From Alnus glutinosa (lineage: Eukaryota > Streptophyta > Magnoliopsida > Fagales > Betulaceae), in contig NC_084890.1 of the NCBI RefSeq assembly GCF_958979055.1, forward strand, positions 28,069,116 to 28,133,115: a DNA stretch of 64,000 bases. Reading direction: 5' to 3'. The translations under genes were made by a program, and so were the position numbers. The first letter of the stretch is position 1; every line of letters begins with the position of its first letter. Below are positions 35,860 to 46,490 of this stretch, one piece after another. The notes beneath the pieces are model-generated. The model was not told the DNA's origin and did not search any database. It saw nothing but the letters and a program-made list of their open reading frames with translations.

Positions 35860-37243
35860 TGCATATGCGGGACAAAAGTAGAGGAGGAAGGAGGGAATGT
35901 CTTTTTTGTTTTTTTCCGGTATACTTGTGAACTAGTTTATAAGCATCAAATTTACCTCAATCTTGCATACTTAATTCAGTTGATATTCATGTCCAAATGT
36001 TGATCTTGCTGAATTCGCATGTTTTTTTTTTTTTGTAAACTTGATTGGTTTGGACGTCAGATGCCAATGCCAGTGGTATAGAAGAATTGTTTTTAAACTT
36101 TATGAGATCAGGCAGTAACATGCACCCCACCTGTGTACGCATATATGAGAGCATTTGTGTCAATATTCATTAATCCCATTGGCAGCTTAAGTTGCTGTGT
36201 CTGCTTTGATAAGGTCTATGAAGATTCTTGAAGAAGTTTGACAGTAAAACCAAGATAGAAGGGAAAATTTTCTTGCTTCCGAGAGGTAGGAGTGTTTCAG
36301 TGAAGTACCAACAACCAGCTGCACGCATGCATTTCATATTTCCCAGAGGTATTAAGTGCACAAACAGTCAAACACAAATGCCATACTTCTGGGTTATAAT
36401 CCAGTAACTTGCTCAATCAGACGTGAACCTATCAAAGATTCAAGAGGGGCAAGAATTTGCAGCTTTAAATGTTCCTATTCTTATTCCCTTATCTTCTTAA
36501 GTGCGTTAAAAATTACATTTAATAAATAATAAAGTTGATGCGGCAGTTTCAACCAATCGATTTTTTCTTCTTTTCCTCTTAATAAGGATTGATCCTTAGG
36601 TTGTTGGGATTGTTATGTTAATATTGTGAAATAGTTGTGAGATAAAAATAATTTCTAGAATTACTTTTCTCATAAAGGACGAAGAAAATCACCATATTTA
36701 TTGGATAACCAAGAGGTATTCCTCCTATGCTCTTTTTCATAAACCTCTTCGAGCTACTTCAAATTTAATACCTAATTCAGGACTCTTCTGTGACGAAGTA
36801 TATCATCTATAAACCTAAAAGAATTTTACAAGAATTCCATGCAAATTTACAAGAATTTTAAACCACGAGCTTAGACTAAAATTCAGTAGATCAACGAAGT
36901 CAGCTTTGACCAGAGTATATCATCACAACAACCATCATCTTCCCCATGATTCCTTCTTTAATCTCTTGTATAGAACATAGCCTAATTTGCGAAAAAGTCC
37001 CCTCCACCGGAAGTCGCAATCAGCCAAGAGCAGTCACTGCTTTTTATTTTTTCAGTGAACAAAAAAGCATAACAATGTCACTGTATGCGAAAATAATCTG
37101 CGTTGTCTAGTAATATGTCGCCAGCAGTTGGGGGTAAGTTATTCCTAGAAAAATGTTTTTGAACTTGGGCATGAGTCTCTGCCTCATGCTTGAACGTCTG
37201 AACTAACTCTTGCAGCTCCAATATCTTAGCATAAACCTGCGCC

Positions 37244-40200
37244 TCAGTAACAGGCTTTTTCAACCCAAGATAAAGTAACTGCAATCAGTATAACTCCTAC
37301 GCAAAGGAGGATGGCTGCAAATAAACCAAATGCATATGGTGTATTCTCTGCTCCAGGTATTCCATCAACATTGATCCCAAATAGCCCAGTGATTATGGAA
37401 AGAACGAGGCCACAGCCCCCGAAAACAGTGAGATTATGGGTTACTCGAAGGCTTTTATCCTGAATTAATATTTACAAAAGATGAGAAACTTATGACATGT
37501 TTGGCCACATTAACTATTACCTAGAAGTTCAAAAGTTTCATAGTACATTTTGGTTTTGTTTGCAAACCTGCAACCACGCATGGACAGTACTTTGCATCAC
37601 GTCTTGAATGGTAAACAAGCGGCCACGAACAGCTTCTTGCTCCTCAATCATTTCTCTTGTACTTTTTCTTACACCCTCTAATAAGCTTCTTGCTGCATTT
37701 CCTCTCAAATGTTGGAGAAGCTCAAAAACGATTTCCTCTCTTGCATGAAGTGACCACTTCACTCTGATCACCTGTAAGAGAACCTGGAAAATTATAGATT
37801 GTCGTCTTTGTACCTATGAACTTCAGTGGCAGGGTGACCTTACAAGATTGTCAAACAAAAAGTAAATGGTAACATTGGGTAGCCTTAGTATGATAATATA
37901 TTAAAATAATCAACAGTATCTTGTTCCAACCTGAACAAGTAATGGAAACAAGGTTAGAGAAATATGGAGACGGTGCAAAAGTTTTTTATTACAAATTTAC
38001 ATAATTGGAGTATTGTATATAGGCAAGAAGAAATCATGAGAGAAAATAATGCATATGACAACCAACGAAAACATTCCTGGGGTGTTAAATAAGTAAGTCT
38101 TAGTTTAACGTGAGTGTTAAAAACGAACCTCTGATAGTATTAGAACTCCACATCTGAATAAGCTATTAACCATATATTTCCAGTTCTCTAGAAAAATTAT
38201 TTGTAGCGCGAGCTTAAAATGACCAATACCCATCCTAGATATCCACTCAAATGTTTACTACATTTCCTGTAAACTATTTGGGGAGGAATGCCTTTATGTC
38301 AATCCCATCCTTCATTATCTCTGGGGCTTCCACAGTCACAATCACAAGGGCTAGCTAAATGGATAGATGATTCATACATGAAAAAATCACCAACAAGCAC
38401 AAGTGCTCACAAAAGCATATATTTTACTACAATTCTAGAATCCAAAAGATTAAATGACTTATTATCTCTTTAGCCTGCATAGAAGCTACAGAAAATAAAA
38501 GTAATCTATCTTTTGCCTGTAGCTTCAGTCACAAGCATATAGTTCTACCACTAGAAAAGAAAGAAAGCTTGACTTGATTCTACTTAATGTTGCTTGGGCT
38601 GCATGTCTAACGCCATATATAGTTGAAGAACTGTTTACTTATCCAACAAAAAAAAAGAGTTGAAGAACGGTTTAAGATAGATGATGGAAATCCAAAATGT
38701 GAGAATACTAATTCAACATCATCCACTCAGATGTTATTCCGATTATCTAGTAGTGAAAAGGTCCAAGATGCTATGCAAAAGAAAGAGATCTCTCTTAAGC
38801 TTGCTCGCCAGATCTCTCAAAATTCTGGTCCAGTCGTTTTTTCTAAGCTCATTGAATTCTTCTTCCAATTATCTAGGAAGATGGAGTTCTTGTTTACATT
38901 TAGTTAGGAAGATTGCTTCCATAACACTTGTTTTTTGTTTCAGATTTTCCTTTCCTGTTTTAATCTACGTTTATTTCTGTTTTGTGGTGTCACGAGGTGG
39001 ACTTTATTTCTCATTGTAATGTATTGTTTCATTAGTAAAGTTTCTTATTCATCCAAAAAAAAAAACAAGTAGCGAGTATTCACTACCATAACAAATAAAT
39101 ATATAGGGGAATAAGAGGTGAAAAGATCACCTTAAAATTTTATTTAACATTATTGCCATAATCACTCAGCAGTTACGATATATCAAAATTCCATAAATAT
39201 CATATCCCAGCTGGCATACTCATGGACTATTCTCTGCAAGTGCCTCCATGCTAGCAAGGAGAAGTAACATACCTGTCTTGATAGCTTTCTGACTTCTTGG
39301 TTGAGAATTATAGTAAAGAGATGCAAATCTTCATGGTTTCTCCTATTCATAGGGGGAATTATTGGTCAGCATCGTAGATATAAAATTGTGGAGAAAAATT
39401 ACTTTAAAGATAATGAGGTAACAAGACCTGTTCATGAACTTCAATTCAATCTCATCTGCCGCCCCAAATATGTCTTTACGAAATAGCCTATAAAACAAAT
39501 AAAGCGTCAAATTTGTCCAGAAGATTGAAAATTGAAATGTTGAGAGGCTGAGAGCTATATGATCAAACACAAAATACTTATGATATTATGGATGATGAAA
39601 CAGAAATAAGAGTCAAAGCTTGAAATAGAAAAACTGACAGATTTTCAGAATGTCTGTTATAAAGTAACCACCCAAATAATGGCACAATGTGATCTTAATA
39701 ATTAATGTTACATGCATCTGCCCCACACGCTTCAATAATACTTATTTGTGTGTGCCTGAGTGTATTGTGTGTGGGTGTGTCTTCAATAATACTTATTTGA
39801 GAGAGAGAGAGAGAGAGATTTTTTTTGTATTTTTATGATTTTCGGAAACATCATTAGCTAAATTTTTTAAAGAGATTATTTCTAGTGTTATTTTATTTAG
39901 TGCATTTGGAACTCCAAACACGTTAACTGCTATTTCATCATCCTTGAAAGAATAGTCAAAGACATTCTATATGAGAATGGAAAGAAGATAACCCAAGTGG
40001 TTGAGAGATATGTGACTGGTCAATTGTCAAGAGACAGACGGCATAGCTTTTCTTTAGAGGGAGACATTGTGCTAAATTTGTTTTTCATTTGTAGACGATG
40101 GTAAGGTTCTGTTTGGCATATAATAAGGAAATGGACTAAAGGCCTCAATGAGAAGTACATAATGATGGCAGATGAAAACCTGCATCCATTTATATCCGTT

Positions 40201-42020
40201 ATTGTGTTCTGAGTTGTATCTAAACCATATCAGTCCCAAGCCAAGGAAACGACAAAAGTCTTGTAAAGAAGTTGATCAGCAAGAACCAGTAGATCGCCAG
40301 TGAGACCCATGGTAAAATCATAATAAACAATTGGCCTCATATCGAGGAGCATTGAAGCACTTCTTTACGTCTCCCCTCTCTCTTTCTAGTTAGGTGTCTC
40401 CCCTTGTATACTCCCGGTGTACTTAGGGGCGCCTTACGCTTTAATAAGATTGGTTTATTACTTATAAAAAAAAAAAAAAGATTAAATAGATTTTATGAGC
40501 AGATAGCAACCCTAGATTAATATTTCTGAACCATAATTCAAAAATGTCAATTACTTTTGTCACACACGACTCTTGGCATGTACGATACATGTGACTGTCT
40601 AAAGAAAAGGGAAAAAAATGGAGACTTTTCACAAAACTCAGAAGATATTGAAGCATTTCAAAATTACACACGAGTATACATCAATGTTTCTGTGTCATTC
40701 AGAAGTATGCAGGCTTCTAAATCTTTCATATATATAAACAACAGTATTATCCATGCATTCATTACCTATCATCCCATCGAGTAAGGCGGCAAACTAGATG
40801 TGCTATGACTTCATGCACTGTTCTTGGTGCATTATAACCTCCAGTAAGAAGAAGCTCCTATCCAAAAGCAGAGCACCAAATCTATGAGGCAGTAATGAAG
40901 TAAATAGAAAAGTCATACGTATTTTCAATTAGGGGCAGATTATGAAACTTTTATGGGAAGGCCCAAAAAGCACAAATCTGTTTGAAGTGGTTATATGGAT
41001 AACTTCTAGGATACTTGGGGGAGCTTTTGACAAAGTAGTATACTAGTTAGTGATAAAATATTTTGTTACCCCCACCACAAATCTGTCCCTGTTTTCGTCT
41101 CATAATAAGCCTTTGGACCATTGAAAATATCTTTCTTTCAAGCATGAACAACCTGAACTTCTGTGATGCCCAACACATTTATTCTGGAAACATGTTTCCA
41201 GAATGTAAAATCTGTTTACATTAGGGGCAGATTATTCTAGAAAAGTTATACGTATTTTCAATTAGGGGCAGATTATGAAACTTTTATGGGCAGGCCCAAA
41301 AAGAACAAATGTGTTTGAAGTGGTTATATGGATAACTTTTTTTTTTTTTTTTTTGATAAGTAAGAAAGTGGTTATATGGATAACTTCTAGAATACTTGGG
41401 GGGGATTTTGACAAAGTAGTATACTAGTTAGTGACAAAATATTTTGTTACCCCCACCACAAATCTGTCCCTGTTTTCGTCTCATAAGCCTTTGGACCATT
41501 GGAAATATCTTTCTTTCAAGCATGAACAACCTGAAGTTCTGTGATGCCCAACACATTTATTCTGGAAACATGTCCTTTTACATGCAATGCAGTTATTAGG
41601 AAGTTTTGTGCTTGCCAGGACCGAAGTACAATGGGGATGTCGTCTTCATCAACAAAAGGATCACCAACTGATTGTCCCAAGAGCTCAAATAGCAGCCCTC
41701 CAGCAACCCTAACTGGGACCTGAATAATAGATAGTATTAAGTATAATAAAGAATCCAACACAATCACAGTCCATAAAAAATTTGAAGGACAAAATTTATT
41801 GACTTTTGAAACCACTTTTCCATAAGAGCAATTACAGCAAACTATTATCTTCCGGTTATTCATCTCATTCTAATAATGAAATACAAAGTAAACACTTAAT
41901 AACTTAGTTCAATGTACAGTACATAGCTATAGTTAGAACCATTAACTTAAAGGGTGATTGTATAAATGAAAATACCATCAAGATTGACCATCGGTGGATG
42001 ACTCGTGCACCCCCCCCACA

Positions 42021-42051
<31 letters not shown>

Positions 42052-44082
42052 AAAAAAAACTTCTTTGCAGGTATTGTAGTTTTTAGTCAAACTACAAAAA
42101 TGCAACATTTGCATCTTCCATCTTGCAAAGTCCTTTTAAAGCAATTTAAACAAAGTGCAAAGCCAGGTCAACTGTCCCTACATGTGATCTTGTGCAAGAG
42201 GTGGCAGACAGTATCAATAACTTCCAAACTTAAATACTGTAATTTGTATTCCCTCCCTCTTCCCTTCTCATTATACCCATATCGGATTTCATATCGATGA
42301 TCTAGCGACTAACTAGATAGCCGACACTGAATATTAACTCAAGAGAGCTTTAAAAATCCTGACTTCCTAGCTTCAGAAACTTGAATAGTTATTTAACATT
42401 TAGCTTTAATATTCTAATAGTTATTAATAGCTCATCATGTCATTATAAGAACAATTAGACGTTTGATTATTGGAAGTTTTTTTATTCAGATCTATCAAAT
42501 GCCATGGCTAGAAGTGTCGTCGTTTCAAGAAACAACAGGCATTTACTTTTTAGAAATAGGTGGTTTCCGTCAAAAAGATCATGTGAACTCTATATATTAC
42601 TATATAGAATAACTCCATATGAATTGTGGATCTTGAACCAATAGAGCTGTTACTCTAAGAGAATAATAATTTTATGATTTCTAATTTCTACATATTCTTT
42701 ATTGACTTATCTTGTTTTTGTTTTTACTCATACTTTCTATTGCAAAAATTGAATTTAGGTCATCTTTCACGTCTTTTAGAAAATACACGGTGGACAAATT
42801 AAAAGGACAAAATATTATATAGCATAGGAAGAAGTTTAACTACTAAGAGAGGGGATGGGGGATGAAAAACTAATGTAAAAAGTACAGACTTATCAAAGCC
42901 GATAAGCTCTTTTTCAAACAATACCTCCTTCCCAGTACAAATTGGGTGCAGGGTGTAGTTCTAGGTTCAAGACCCACCGGTCATGTGAAATCCGTAAAAC
43001 TGTCAGTTTTGTTGCTTTACAGAAGTAGGACTCTGTAACATTTATTGACAAGATATGTCCAATTATACTCAATTTTATCCAAGGTTCAGTCATTCAGTCA
43101 CATATTAACATAAAGAATCTTAGAATGCAAAGAATAACAAAAAATTATCCAAATTCCTGGTTCAGCCCAAAACACAAAATTCATATTCCCTTCCCTCAGA
43201 GAAGTATAACCAACTGTATAGCTATTAACAATTCAGCACTCTTTATTTGCTTCAGACGCCTGATACAGATCATGGCTTTAGGTCAATGATCATGTGGTAC
43301 ATTCTACTCTAAATGCAAGTCATGTAATACACGAAACTAAATAACCAATAAAATTGGCAATTTCAGATATACTCAAAAAAGAAATCTACCTCATACAGAA
43401 GGTGTTTCATCCTCTCACTAATCAGGCGACTTTCATCTGTTAAAGCTAAACTTACAGCTGTATGTAAGAACTCAGCCTTGCTGAGCCATGCCTGAATGGA
43501 GGGGTGATCTGCAGAGACATGGCACCACCATATGGGCTCTGCCGGGTGCTCCCAGTATGGAGCTGCTAAATCTGCAACAGTTAGATCAGATTCATCATCT
43601 ATGGACTCAAACTGCTGCAAGACCAAGTCCGTGTCCACTTGCACAGTTTTGACAAGTTCTGAAATTCTAGCCCAGCCAATTGATACCCAGTGACTACCAT
43701 CAAGTCTTTCTATACCATGAAATTGGCTTGATTGGTGCATTTGGCCATATTTGTTGTTATCAAAAGAGGAAGTCTCATTGCTCCTGAGACCAATTAATTT
43801 ATTCTTATCTAGACTTGGTGAAGAAACCTCAGCTTGTCCATGTTCAGGCACGCGCATCATTGAATATTCACCCTCTATATGCTGTGTGGATGGGATCTTT
43901 GAACCAGATCTTGAACTAATTGGTTTTTTTGGGCCACGAATGAATTCAAAAGCACAAATAAGCCCATCTGTCCAAAGATCATTTCGCAGCTGGTCATCTT
44001 TATTAGAATGATTTTTATGGCTATCTGGCTTCTTCATGTTATTGCCTCGGGAACTAGAGGGGTTTTCACCAATGTCACTCAC
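37244..44082 (-). CDS. CorA-like magnesium transporter family protein, copy 1 (C-terminus truncated by frameshift)
   Basis: Exons on the minus strand: from about 44082 to 43390, then 41719-41531, 40857-40766, 39487-39428, 39342-39273, 37771-37568 and 37459-37244; borders are GT-AG and phases match. The N-terminal part is hydrophilic, then comes a conserved cytosolic region (HWVSIGWARISELVKTVQ, RVAGGLLFELLGQS, TGGYNAPRTVHEVIAHL, VKWSLHAREEI). The end has two membrane segments (HNLTVFGGCGLVLSIITGLF and AFGLFAAILLCVGVILIAV). The CorA signature G-M-N reads GIN (FGINVDG). Compared with copy 2, five bases are missing just after the second membrane segment. This replaces the 67-residue tail with ten residues and a stop at 37244-37246. 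Both membrane segments survive, so some function may remain. No in-frame ATG lies before 44037; the true start is either there or in an upstream exon. Resembles Arabidopsis At1g29820/At1g29830. Transport has not been shown. Confidence 0.8.
38632..38657 (+). mobile_element. Ultra-short retroposon in CorA-like intron (unit 1)
   Basis: 26 bp, TGTTTACTTATCC plus an A-rich tail, flanked by AGTTGAAGAAC (38621-38631 and 38658-38668). It is also present in unit 2 near 50807, so it predates the segmental duplication. Confidence 0.7.
38900..39065 (+). mobile_element. LINE-type 3' end with A-tail (unit 1)
   Basis: Ends TTTCTTATTCATCC plus poly(A), preceded by a T-rich segment like LINE 3' UTRs (GTAATGTATTGTTTCATTAG). 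The left border was not found. The copy in unit 2 is at about 51050-51217. Confidence 0.5.
40330..40480 (+). mobile_element. 5'-truncated LINE 3' end (unit 1)
   Basis: A 3'-UTR-like segment (TTAGGTGTCTCC, CGGTGTACTTAGGGGCGCC, GGTTTATTACTTAT) followed by poly(A). The unit 2 copy (about 52510-52664) ends TTACTTATC plus A-tail, the same 3' end as the ultra-short insertions at 12-34 and 41339-41365. The left edge is uncertain. Confidence 0.6.
40911..41580. repeat. Tandem duplication of ~325 bp reaching into a CorA-like exon (unit 1)
   Basis: The segment from CGTATTTTCAATTAGGGGC to the TTATTCTGGAAACATG block occurs at about 40911-41238 and again at about 41239-41580. The duplicated part includes the last ~45 bases of exon 41531-41719 and its splice donor. 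The same arrangement is present in unit 2 (about 53095-53725), so it predates the segmental duplication. Confidence 0.85.
41339..41365 (-). mobile_element. Ultra-short retroposon, unit 1 only
   Basis: 27 bp: poly(T) followed by GATAAGTAAGAAA, i.e. TTACTTATC plus A-tail on the minus strand. Flanked by a perfect 21-bp direct repeat (41318-41338 and 41366-41386). The corresponding place in unit 2 (about 53515-53535) has a single copy of the target and no insertion, a clean empty site. Confidence 0.85.
42006..42059. repeat. Poly(C)/poly(A) tract
   Basis: A run of about 30 C followed by about 18 A in a CorA-like intron. The unit 2 counterpart is at 54155-54186 with different lengths. Confidence 0.9.
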
Positions 44083-44995
44083 ACAACAGGAACCTCACAT
44101 GGTCACATGCATCTATTTCCTGAAACAACCCCACTGACGCCAGCTTTTCAAGAAGCCCACCTTGACATGCTGAGAAGTTGAGTTTGGTAAACTGCAAGAG
44201 GACCATCCCAAGTTAATGCTGCAAAGCTCATGGGGAAAGCAAAATTCAAAAAAAAAAAAAAACAAACACACACACACATTTCACCACTGTAACAAAAGCC
44301 ACAACTCCATAGCTCTTTAACAACTCCTCACTGTCACCGCCACCATCTAATTCGCACTTAACAATTTACAAGAAGAAACATATTTCCCAGAAAGACTAGA
44401 AATTCGTCTTTCTATAATTTTCAACCATTCCAAGTTTTTTTTTTTTTTGATGAATAAGTACTTTTTCCATAAACAACTGAAACCAAACCATTCCAAAGTT
44501 TTCTATAATTATCATCGTCTGGTTTGTTACAATTTACCTGATCACAAATTTAGCCACCAACCATTACAAAGAATCCCAATCTAAAATGAAAATTTCAACA
44601 AAGATAAGAGCCTAAGCAAGCATGCATTGGCAAAAAAGCAATTGAAATCCAAACAATTAAAGCAGCTAGCCAATGATTAAAAGCTCAATAATCAACATGG
44701 AGTAATAAAAAAATATAAAGGCGTAATCAGCTTTGGAATCTAACCATGACTGCAATGAGTAGTAACGAACAACGAAATTACCAGGGAATGAAGATGCTGG
44801 AGAAAGCGAGTGTACTTCCAGAGACAGAGATGGAGAGCGTGGGTATCAAGTTGGAAGGCGTAATCAGCTTTGGTGAATCTAACCATGACTGCAATGAGAA
44901 GTAACGAACAACGAAATTACCCGGGAATGAAGATGCTGGAGAAAGCGAGTGTACTTCCACAGAGAGAGAGAGATGGAGACCGTGGGTATCAAGTT
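44083..44995 (-). other. CorA-like copy 1 upstream exon(s) and leader region, with a 138-bp tandem duplication
   Basis: A non-repeated segment (44220-44085) shows an acceptor-like CTTGCAG and a short open stretch, so it is probably a 5' leader exon. Further upstream, a 138-bp unit beginning GGCGTAATCAGCTTTGG lies at about 44720-44857 and again at 44858-44995. Each ends in a potential exon (CTCCAGCATCTTCATTCC then GTAATTTC donor). Unit 2 has only one unit (about 56878-57015). The duplication is therefore younger than the segmental event and affects the 5' leader. Confidence 0.5.
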
Positions 44996-45316
44996 GGGCA
45001 GGAGTCCGACTGGAAAAGGTTACTAACATGCCCGGTGGAGAGAGGGAGAAAAAGGTGACTCGTTTGGTTCGAGGAACAATATTTCTATTGGAAAATATAA
45101 TAATTTTTATAGTAAATAAAAATAGTCAAATAAAATGGTTATTTTTATTCTTAAATTTGGTAAAAACTTATATATTTTAATTGGATTCTAATTAAAATTA
45201 CTAAAAGAAATTCACATTATTTTTAAAAAAAAAACTAAAATTATCAATAAAAAAAATTAAATTTGTGAAATCACACGTGGGATTTTGTTGATTTAATAAT
45301 GAATTTGAAAAAATAT

Positions 45317-45441
45317 ATATATATATATAATTTTTTTTTTTTTTTATATGTCTATATAAGAGAAGGATGAGGGATTCGAACTAGTGACCTCCGCTTCATA
45401 AGACATGGTCTCCAGCCAATTGAGCTACCACTTAGGAACTC
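45317..45441 (-). mobile_element. tRNA-derived SINE, ~110 bp, unit 1 only
   Basis: On the minus strand it reads, from 45441 down: A box GTAGCTCAATTGGCTGG, B box AGTTCGAATCC, a short body (TCTTATATAGACATATAA) and a poly(A) tail. It is flanked by GAATTTGAAAAAATAT (45301-45316) and GAATTTAAAAATAT (45442-45455). Unit 2 (about 57330-57390) lacks it, so it inserted after the segmental duplication or in one allele of it. Confidence 0.85.
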
Positions 45442-45949
45442 GAATTTAAAAATATGTGTGTGAGAGAGAAAAATAATAATCAAACACATCTCCGGATCCG
45501 GTAGCTTCGAGCAAATTACCAAGCTCCTTTATTTTCCTAACAGATTCTGCGGCGAAAACAGTACACTATAAATGAATTAGTCTGATAGGAAGTAGCAGTT
45601 GCTTCACTTAAATGCTTTCTTAATTTACGTAATTAAATTATTTTTTTGTTTCGATAGTTAAATGTATTTTACAATTGCTTCTATTATATTTTACTTTGTT
45701 ATTTAAATATTATTTAAATTAAATGCTACAGGAACCATAAATTATTTAAATATTATTTCAAAGAAATGTTAGAGAGAAAGAAAAGATAAAGTTTTTTTTT
45801 TTTTTTTTTTATATTAAAATAATGTTCAGGAAATTATTTTTGCTTTCTAAGATTTAGAGTATAACTTTTAGTTCACTTATGTTTTCATATTGCATGGAAC
45901 AATGAGAGAATCTAATTGAAGTGATTTTTTTTAAGAGTGTTTTTTACAT

Positions 45950-46024
45950 TAATTATTGACCTTTTTATTTTTATTAAATAAAAAAAATACAAAACCATGT
46001 AAATGGGTTGAGGTCTAGTTTTGT

Positions 46025-46071
<47 letters not shown>

Positions 46072-46130
46072 AAATTAAAAAAAAAAAAAAAAATATAATA
46101 GTTGTGTCAATGATAATGTCTTTTTGTGGC
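45950..46130. repeat. Dispersed repeat, copy 2, with long poly(T)/(A) tract
   Basis: Contains ACCATGTAAATGGGTTGAGG and a block ending ATAATGTCTTTTTG, shared with about 17840-17990 and 58985-59150. A run of about 40 T followed by A lies at 46028-46093. Confidence 0.55.
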
Positions 46131-46214
46131 GACTAACCGAATTACTCGTAAAAACACAGTTCTACTTCTTCTTTTTTGGCAAATCTTGTCGCATGATAAA
46201 TTATTGTTGTCAGG

Positions 46215-46271
46215 ATTCGATCTATATATAAAGGCCCGAGGAGTAAAACTTAAACAAGAAAATAGGTTTTG
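46215..46271 (+). promoter_or_regulatory. Candidate core promoter at the duplication junction
   Basis: TCTATATATAAAGGCCCG is a good plant TATA box, about 45 bases before the ATG at 46272. The same sequence stands at 59455-59475, where it lies upstream of the short exon at 59624. No cap-site evidence is possible here. Confidence 0.5.
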
Positions 46272-46490
46272 ATGTATGAAATGTGTTTTATGGGAGAAGT
46301 GGTGGGATTTGGAGTTGTATTAGTAGAGGGGTTTGAGGTAAGAGCGGGGGTTAATGGGAGCCGTTTGATTTGGGAAGTTATCGACGGCACCAAGGAAGCA
46401 TTTGAGAAGTCTGTATTTACCAAAACTCAAAAGACAAATGCACGGACAGGACAGAAGGTAACCTGTTTCCTTAATTGTTTTAATTTTTAA
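46269..46490 (+). CDS. Chimeric open frame across the duplication junction
   Basis: The frame starts with TTG at 46269; the first ATG is 46272. About 39 residues from the upstream region (MYEMCFMGEVVGFGVVLVEG...WEVIDG) run without interruption into coatomer zeta exon 2 ([19 protein letters not shown]). The zeta part has a 5-base insertion before the old donor, so splicing to exon 3 would meet a stop at once and give about 65 residues; unspliced it ends at 46488-46490. It is a by-product of the duplication and may be untranslated. Confidence 0.3.
   Translation: MMYEMCFMGEVVGFGVVLVEGFEVRAGVNGSRLIWEVIDGTKEAFEKSVFTKTQKTNARTGQKVTCFLNCFNF

Larger units (their letters stand above)
33843..46388. repeat. 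Tandem segmental duplication, unit 1 (~12.5 kb)
   Basis: The sequence from AAGGAAGCATTTGAGAAG in coatomer zeta exon 2 to GGGAAGTTATCGACGGC (46388) is repeated in the same order and orientation at 46389-59627. It contains zeta exons 2 (part) to 6 and the complete CorA-like gene. Identity is high but with many substitutions and indels, so the event is not recent. Confidence 0.95.

Noticed and set aside
38623-39019. Frames of 94 and 112 codons in the CorA-like intron
   Set aside because: Not conserved between units 1 and 2 and overlapping LINE 3'-end sequence; no domain.
44770-44885. Minus-strand frame MVRFTKADYAFQLDTHALH... as N-terminus of CorA-like copy 1
   Set aside because: The frame only arises from the 138-bp tandem duplication in unit 1. 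Unit 2, with the better preserved gene, does not have it.
46028-46093. Possible long terminal or telomeric tract
   Set aside because: Plain poly(T)/poly(A), no telomere-type repeat; such tracts are also prone to assembly error.
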